Shown here in pieces: positions 25,056 through 30,767 of a stretch of DNA of 30,767 bases. The stretch comes from Haplosporangium gracile. Lineage: Eukaryota; Mortierellomycota; Mortierellomycetes; Mortierellales; Mortierellaceae. The position numbers and the translations under genes were made by a program. The notes below the pieces were generated by a model. It worked only from the letters and a program-made list of their open reading frames with translations, did no database searches and had not been told where the DNA came from. The DNA is taken from positions 269 through 31,035 of the forward strand of contig JAAAUF010000333.1 in the NCBI GenBank assembly GCA_015499985.1, given 5' to 3'. Positions within the stretch are counted from its first letter, which is position 1. Every line of letters starts with the position of its first letter.

Positions 25056-26775
25056 ATGATGGCCTCTCGCTCTCCGCCAGCTTTTAATTCTTCTGCCGCT
25101 TCATCATCTGCACGATCGCCATCGCCTTCAATATTGCCACCGCCGCATCAAAAGTCCCGCAGAAGTAACCAACACACACAAGAGTCCGCCCGCCGGGAAC
25201 CATCATCACCGTCCTTAATATCATCACCGCCATCATCCAGAGCGAGATCGAACCACCCAGGCCACCGTTCACCCTCAACTTCGACGTTTTCTTCTTATCC
25301 TCCTCCTCCTCCCCTTCATCACAACTTTGATCCTACTCCAGGCCTTCCACTCGCACTCTCTCCTCTGCACTATGACAACCACCAACAACAGCAGCAACAA
25401 AGGCAACACTCTCAGTACCAATACCCGGCTAACGATAACTCCATTCATACCACATTGACTGGCTTCCCCTTGGTCCCAGCATTTGCCCCCTCGACCCAGT
25501 CATTTGTTATTCCTCGCCGAGAATCTTCTTACGATTTGAACTTTCAACCTTCTCACAGTCGGTCCGCTCAAACGCCCACCTCTTCGCATACGGTCAATTC
25601 CTTCGATTCTCGTTTGTCGCCTTCGTCGGTGAACTCGGGAACCGTCCATCAGAGATATGCCGCCACAGCCGACGCTGATTCTGATTTCACACCTTCTCAC
25701 CATGGGCCCGTTCAATCTCCCATCTCCTCACCGGCAGCCAACTCATTCAATTCTCGTTCATCGCCTTCGTTAAACTCGAGAGCTGCCTACCGGAAATTCG
25801 CCACTACTGCCACTGCTTCTGATCTCACACCTCCTCAGCCATCCTATATTCCCTCGCACTCTCGACCCTCCGTCAGCCGACCAAACTCGATCGTCTCCTT
25901 GGGCTATTCGACTCATTCGAACGAACCCCTGCACCAGTCCAAGTCAATCAAGACAAGTACCAAAATTCAAAAGCTTTATTCACTCAACAAAAGGTCCTCT
26001 GCGAACGCCACGTCCACTTTGGTCCACAAAGATGGATCTTCATCTATCACAAGGGCGAGCACAAACCACCTGAATCTTCCAGAACGTCGGGGGATGCATA
26101 GTGGCATAAGCCCCGTCCACCTCAACGATTCATCGTCCTCGCCAGCATATCTTCACCTTTCCCGAAGATCATCACAGTCTTCTACGCGTTCATCATCTTC
26201 ATTTACAGGCCGCAAGCGAGGTTGGAGGGCGAGATGGGACGAGGTCCGGCCAAGAAGGTACCACCCTCAGGATTACAACATGAAGGGCTTTGGTCGAGCG
26301 GCCCAGTTCTCGAACGAGCGTCTGTACCTGCATTGGATCCGTTTTGGGGTGTTGCAGGGCAGTATTGCGGTAATGCTGCTGAGTTTTGGAATTGGCGTTG
26401 CGTCGTGGATGGGTGTGGGGACATTGATTCTGTCGCTGTTGACGTTGATCTATGCGACGCAATTGTTCCATAAGAGGCACTTGTTTATGATCGGCAAGCG
26501 GAAGGATGTCAAGTTCTTTGCTAGGACGATCCCGACACTGTTGACCCTTGGATTGTTTTTCCTCTATGGCGGCAACTTTGCACGTAAGTGTCATCCTCCT
26601 CTCCTTTTTCATTATTTTTTAAAAAAAAGCACATGAGTCTCATGTATAGGCTTGCAAGACTGACGGTCCCTCTTTTTTTGCATGTTTGATAGTGACGATG
26701 CACTATGGCGAGGAGGCAAGAAGCCCCCCACCATGGACCCGGAAAGACCACACCGGCTTTAACAGTATTTTTTAA
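25056..26775 (+). CDS. DUF202/VTC1-like membrane protein with long disordered head
   Basis: Exons 25056-26583 and 26693-26775 join (GCAC|GTAAGT, GATAG|TG) to 536 residues. Residues 1 to about 380 are Ser/Pro-rich and charged, without a signal peptide. A tandem duplication of about 48 residues is visible (VNSFDSRLSPSSVNS and ANSFNSRSSPSLNS units). Then KRGWRARWDEVRPRRYHPQD leads into FSNERLYLHWIRFG, the NER signature of DUF202, and three hydrophobic helices end near the exon junction. The last exon adds a short tail ending TGFNSIF. VTC1 and relatives use this three-helix domain in the vacuolar transporter chaperone (polyphosphate polymerase) complex. VTC1 itself is about 130 residues, so this is a related membrane protein with a large cytosolic region, not a plain VTC1. 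A role in polyphosphate is only inference. Confidence 0.8.
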
Positions 26776-27929
26776 GAACAAAGGTTCTCCTTTTCTCCAT
26801 GCTCCATTCTCTCACACCCTCCTTTACATATTCATATTCATTATCTTTCATTAAACAGAAAGTCATAAAAGTGAATGCACAGGCCAAGGACACGTCTCCA
26901 GGTCCGATTCCATCAATTTCATGCGTCCCGTCACAGCCTCCTCTGTTGGTCACGGGGTGCAAACGGGTGACGAGAAGCAGGGTTCTCTTTTGACTAACAA
27001 GCTGGACGATGCGCGTCTGGTCATTCTCTGGTGTGTCTTCAACATACAAAAAAGGATGTCGTCGATCGAGTAGGACAGCCTTTCTTTATTTTGCCCTGTG
27101 GTCGTCTGTCCTTTTTTTTGCATCTGAGCTTTTTTTACTTTTTAATTTTGGGCCCCCTTCTTTTTTTTTCTTCGTTCTTTCCTTCCTTCCTTCCTTCCTT
27201 CTTTTCTTCCTTCCTTCACACCATAAACACATACATCACGCGCACCTTTGACATCCATCCAACGCCTTCTCTTTACCTTTACTGCATCCTCCTCCTCAAA
27301 GCAAACAAGAAACGCCTCTGTGACGAAAATAGGTACTAGCCTCTCTCAAGGATGAAAGGAGCCTGGATGATGACTCGTGTAGTGACCAGGTTTTACTCCT
27401 CGCATAGAATGCCATGGCAGTCGCATCAACCCTTTTTGATATGTCTGCGCCTACCCTATCTCTGTCATTATCGATCTTGCGCCAATGCTCAGAGAGTTTA
27501 AGAAAATCAAGGAGAGTGGTGTGAACAAAAAAGCCAAATGTAGGCCGCGGCGTGGAGCACCAGGAAAGAGCCACAGAATGTCATCCTCCAACTTTTTTTT
27601 TTTTTGTTGTTTACTGCCAGAGCAATTGCGACTTTGGCTCCAATCAAAGAACTAAATCGCGCGCCACCTTTGATGTCGCAGTGTTCGACAGACTGTTCTA
27701 CATCATCTCTCCTTCAAGAGATCGAAGGGAGGACGTTCAGCAACGGTGACATCGAAAAAGAAAACCTGTCTTTAACCTTACGCGCGTCTTTTTATGTTTT
27801 CTTTATTTTAAATGCCTTTAGAAATCACACACACGCACCCTAACTTTCTTCCACTCAGCCTTGTCACTTCGACTCGCCACTTTCTCTTTTCCCCAACACT
27901 ACCTCGTTTATTTTTAAAGATCAATCATC
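26776..27929 (+). other. 1.15-kb intergenic region upstream of PP2A
   Basis: T-rich; holds a CTTC-type tandem repeat at 27178-27217 and ends in a pyrimidine-rich leader and AATCATC before the PP2A ATG. Short open frames show no family features. No gene seen. Confidence 0.5.
27178..27217. repeat. TTCC tetranucleotide repeat
   Basis: About nine TTCC units with one TTTTC interruption; simple-sequence expansion upstream of PP2A. Confidence 0.9.
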
Positions 27930-29731
27930 ATGAGCCTTACGGATGTCAGCGACGTTGACGGTTGGATTCAACACTTGATGCAGTGCAAGCAGCTCCCAGA
28001 GGCCGACATCAAGAGACTCTGTGAAAAGGTAAACTAGCGGAAAAATAAGACTTGACTTACTGCCCTGTGGCAACGGGTAAGGTGACTCTTCGAAAAAGGA
28101 TAAACCAGGCAGTAGACGAACTGGGTGAGAGACAAACACAAAAATAAAAGGGATAGGGGTAAGAGGGTATCGCGTCAGTGTTGGCACAGTGTATCAAGAG
28201 CGAAACTGCGCGTTCCTTGCTTTTTTTTTTCAAGACAGGAATATGATGGAAACAAGCCTATCTGACAACGCATTTTCTGGACTGTGAAGGTGGCCGCAGG
28301 ACAAAGAATACAGGACAATGGTTGTAAAACAACTGTGGGCGCAAGTACACTGAAAGGAAACGCAGGATACGAGGAGACTTTTGGAAAGGACAAGCCAAAC
28401 AATAATAAACACGCCACGCCTCAACAGTCTGGAGGTGCATTTTGGAGACAAGGAGTGCGCACATAAAACTAATGTCAAGCAAGGACTCCGGGATCTTGGG
28501 ACAAGGATATCTCTTATTTATTTTTTTACACACGCAGCGGGACGAACCGTGAGGAGTTGTCGCATAATGTCGTCTGTGCTGACAAGCAGTGTTATTTTGC
28601 ATTTGTGTCTCCTTGTCTCCTTGTCGTTTTTTTTCTTTTTTCTCTTTTTAAAAAACAATTCATTGACAGGCCCGCGAAGTCCTTATGGAGGAGTCCAACG
28701 TCCAGCCTGTACGCTGCCCCGTCACTGTCTGTGGCGATATCCACGGTCAATTCCATGATTTGATGGAGCTCTTCAGGATTGGAGGCAACTCTCCCGATAC
28801 CAACTACCTCTTCATGGGAGACTACGTCGATCGTGGTTACTACTCTGTCGAAACCGTCACCCTCCTGGTCGCCCTCAAGCTCCGCTACAAGGACCGCGTC
28901 ACCATCCTGCGCGGAAACCACGAGTCGCGTCAGATTACTCAGGTCTATGGATTCTATGATGAGTGCCTCCGAAAGTACGGCAATGCCAATGTCTGGAAAG
29001 CCTTCACCGACCTCTTTGACTATCTCCCTCTCACCGCCCTAATCGAGGACCAGGTATGACACCCATATTTCTCAATTGCTTGCAACAAGTTGATGTTATC
29101 ATGGAATATTTAGTGCATGATATCATCGCTATGATCACACGCTAAAACGTAACGACTATCGCATCTTTCATTTGTCTTCAGATCTTCTGTCTTCACGGTG
29201 GTCTTTCGCCCTCCATTGATTCTCTGGACCACATTCGCTCGTTGGATCGCGTTCAAGAAGTGCCGCACGAAGGACCCATGTGCGACTTGCTTTGGTCTGA
29301 CCCCGATGACCGTTGCGGATGGGGTATTTCCCCTCGTGGGGCTGGATATACCTTTGGACAGGATGTCTCGGAGACTTTTAACCACAACAACGGATTGACA
29401 TTGATTGCCAGAGCTCACCAGTTGGTCATGGAGGTAATACGCATGTCTGCTGGTTTCAGTTCTTGTCATTGAAATAGCTTTCGATCTTCTATTTTCAGCT
29501 ACTTATGGACTTATTCTGATGTCTTTGCTTGCTATGTAGGGTTACAACTGGTGTCAGGACAGGAATGTGGTGACAATCTTCAGTGCTCCCAACTACTGTT
29601 ACCGATGCGGCAATCAGGCTGCAATCATGGAGATTGACGAGCACCTGAAGTACACGTTCCTCCAGTTTGATCCTGCTCCTCGCCGTGGCGAACCCCATGT
29701 CAGTCGTCATGTTCCAGATTACTTTTTGTAA
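27930..29731 (+). CDS. Ser/Thr protein phosphatase PP2A catalytic subunit
   Basis: Exons 27930-28028, 28670-29053, 29182-29433 and 29540-29731, all phase 0, join to 308 residues, the usual PP2Ac length. Motifs: GDIHGQFHD (Asp56, His58), [63 protein letters not shown] and [12 protein letters not shown]. The C-terminus VPDYFL is the PP2A tail whose Tyr is phosphorylated and whose terminal Leu is methylated by the leucine carboxyl methyltransferase. This separates it from PP4/PP6 (Sit4) relatives. It works with scaffold and B-type subunits in cell-cycle and stress signalling, in cytosol and nucleus. The first intron is long (641 bases), the others about 106-128. S. cerevisiae calls its homologues PPH21/PPH22. 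Confidence 0.95.
28029..28669 (+). other. Long first intron of PP2A (641 bases)
   Basis: Donor AAG|GTAAAC, acceptor TTGACAG|GCC; pyrimidine-rich 3' end. Open frames inside it have no family resemblance. Confidence 0.8.
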
Positions 29732-29882
29732 TCGTAGCGCTCTTCATATTGTACAGTTTTTTTTTTATTCCTTTTGCGTCTCTTTTCAATTTCGATTCCT
29801 CTTTCTTTTCTCTTTCCTCTCTTCTGTTGTTGACTTGTTATCAGTTTAGTATGTGTCTATGTTTCCTTATGTCTCAGCAAGA

Positions 29883-29888
29883 AATAAA
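29883..29888 (+). terminator. Polyadenylation signal of PP2A
   Basis: AATAAA about 150 bases after the stop codon, followed by an A run. Confidence 0.55.
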
Positions 29889-30432
29889 AAAGGTGACTGA
29901 TATCCGTGTGGGCCAAGCTGGTTGTCTTCCTTGTGTCCCAAGTTTCAAGTCTGAAAAGGCAAAGGTCGCGCTCCTGACCCACCTTAAACAAGCCACAATT
30001 CAATTAAAGCTAATTTCAATCAATTCAGCGCCATCGACATCGCGTTTTCATTGAATCCTCTTCTCAACCCCAGTGCACGGCTCTTAAGGAATAAGGATTA
30101 TCGACGGTAATTCGCCACATGGTTTGAAAAACTAGGTCGTGCGTGGATGGGAAGAAGACAAACAAACAGGTCGATTTGGCTCCTTTCTTTTGGCTCCACT
30201 TCGGACTCTGCCGAGTCAGAAAGAAGTTCACGACTTTGAACAGGAGGAAGAGGATATGCGAGATCTTTTTTTATGTTGTGTTTCTTAATTTCAATTCAAT
30301 CATTGAAGTGGCCCGCTTTCTAGTTGCTCCAGCAGATACTTGCTCTTGCCGAGTTGATGATTTTCAATTGCTACCGCTCAGTTTTTCTAACCTGTTTTTT
30401 TGGTGGTTGAAATTTACTGTTTATTTTCACAG

Positions 30433-30572
30433 AATATATCACTGGGCAGAGCGTTTCAATATCCACGGAGCATGTGTCGTTCACCAGTTTTGTAGGGCAT
30501 TTCGGCCTGAGTGATAGAAAATCGACGACTGCAGCTTTCAAGGACCTGATTGTGCCAGATATTATTCGATAG
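30433..30572 (+). other. Exon-like fragment, unknown
   Basis: After TTTATTTTCACAG, a good acceptor, 46 codons stay open to a TAG at 30570-30572. The composition is unlike the T-rich flanks (STEHVSFTSFVGHFGLSDRK, then a DLIVPDIIR end). It could be the last exon of a gene or a degraded remnant. I cannot identify a family, and no upstream exon was found. Confidence 0.25.
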
Positions 30573-30767
30573 AAGCGACGGGAGACCCTAAAGGCTTCTT
30601 TTGACCTTTTTTTCTTGAAAGCCATGCGGAACGTTTGTGGACACGACGTGCGTTGAATGTGAATGCATAGTTAGTTGCAGGACGTGTGAGACTGGTGGTG
30701 CAGAGTGCGTGGGGAGGCTCAGTCCAAGGCTGCCTTTGGCAATTTTTTTTTTTTTTTTTTCTTTTTT

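Larger units (their letters stand above)
29732..30767 (+). other. PP2A 3' region and terminal 0.7 kb without clear gene
   Basis: PP2A 3' UTR with AATAAA at 29883. Beyond 30.05 kb I see only an exon-like open stretch (30433-30572) and a T-rich end at 30740-30767. Confidence 0.5.

Overview
The window looks like nuclear DNA of an early-diverging fungus. Genes carry several short GT-AG introns, intergenic and intronic DNA is full of homopolymer and pyrimidine tracts, and many proteins have long Gln, Asn, Pro or Ser stretches. The gene set and style would fit Mortierellomycota. That placement is inference, because no rRNA or other marker is present. I see no bacterial operon logic, tRNA, rRNA, CRISPR array or intact mobile element.

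Layout. Left third: a RAI1/DXO-type RNA decapping nuclease (+, 54-2508) converges on a PP1 catalytic subunit (-, 2899-5675). Then come a DUF2358-like probably mitochondrial protein (-, 6515-7794), a broken FAD-dependent monooxygenase (-, 7909-8945), and a 1356-residue protein kinase with a proline-rich middle and C-terminal ankyrin repeats (-, 9155-13836). A gap of about 4.2 kb without a recognisable gene separates this minus-strand block from a plus-strand block. The plus-strand block holds a methylmalonate/malonate-semialdehyde dehydrogenase (18016-20038), a HAD-like hydrolase (20294-21367), an MT-A70 family protein with a DPPL instead of DPPW motif (21716-23736), a DUF202/VTC1-like membrane protein (25056-26775) and a PP2A catalytic subunit (27930-29731). 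The last kilobase has only an exon-like fragment of unknown origin.

Functionally this is mostly a set of unrelated housekeeping and signalling genes, not a cluster. It includes two major Ser/Thr phosphatase catalytic subunits and one kinase within 30 kb, plus one RNA-quality enzyme and one nucleic-acid methyltransferase-family protein. The most interesting items are the MT-A70 protein, a candidate non-catalytic partner (MTA9-like) of the DNA N6-adenine methyltransferase complex known from ciliates and basal fungi, and the kinase/polyproline/ankyrin fusion. Splice structures below were derived by hand from GT-AG borders, reading phase and family conservation. They are not supported by transcript data.
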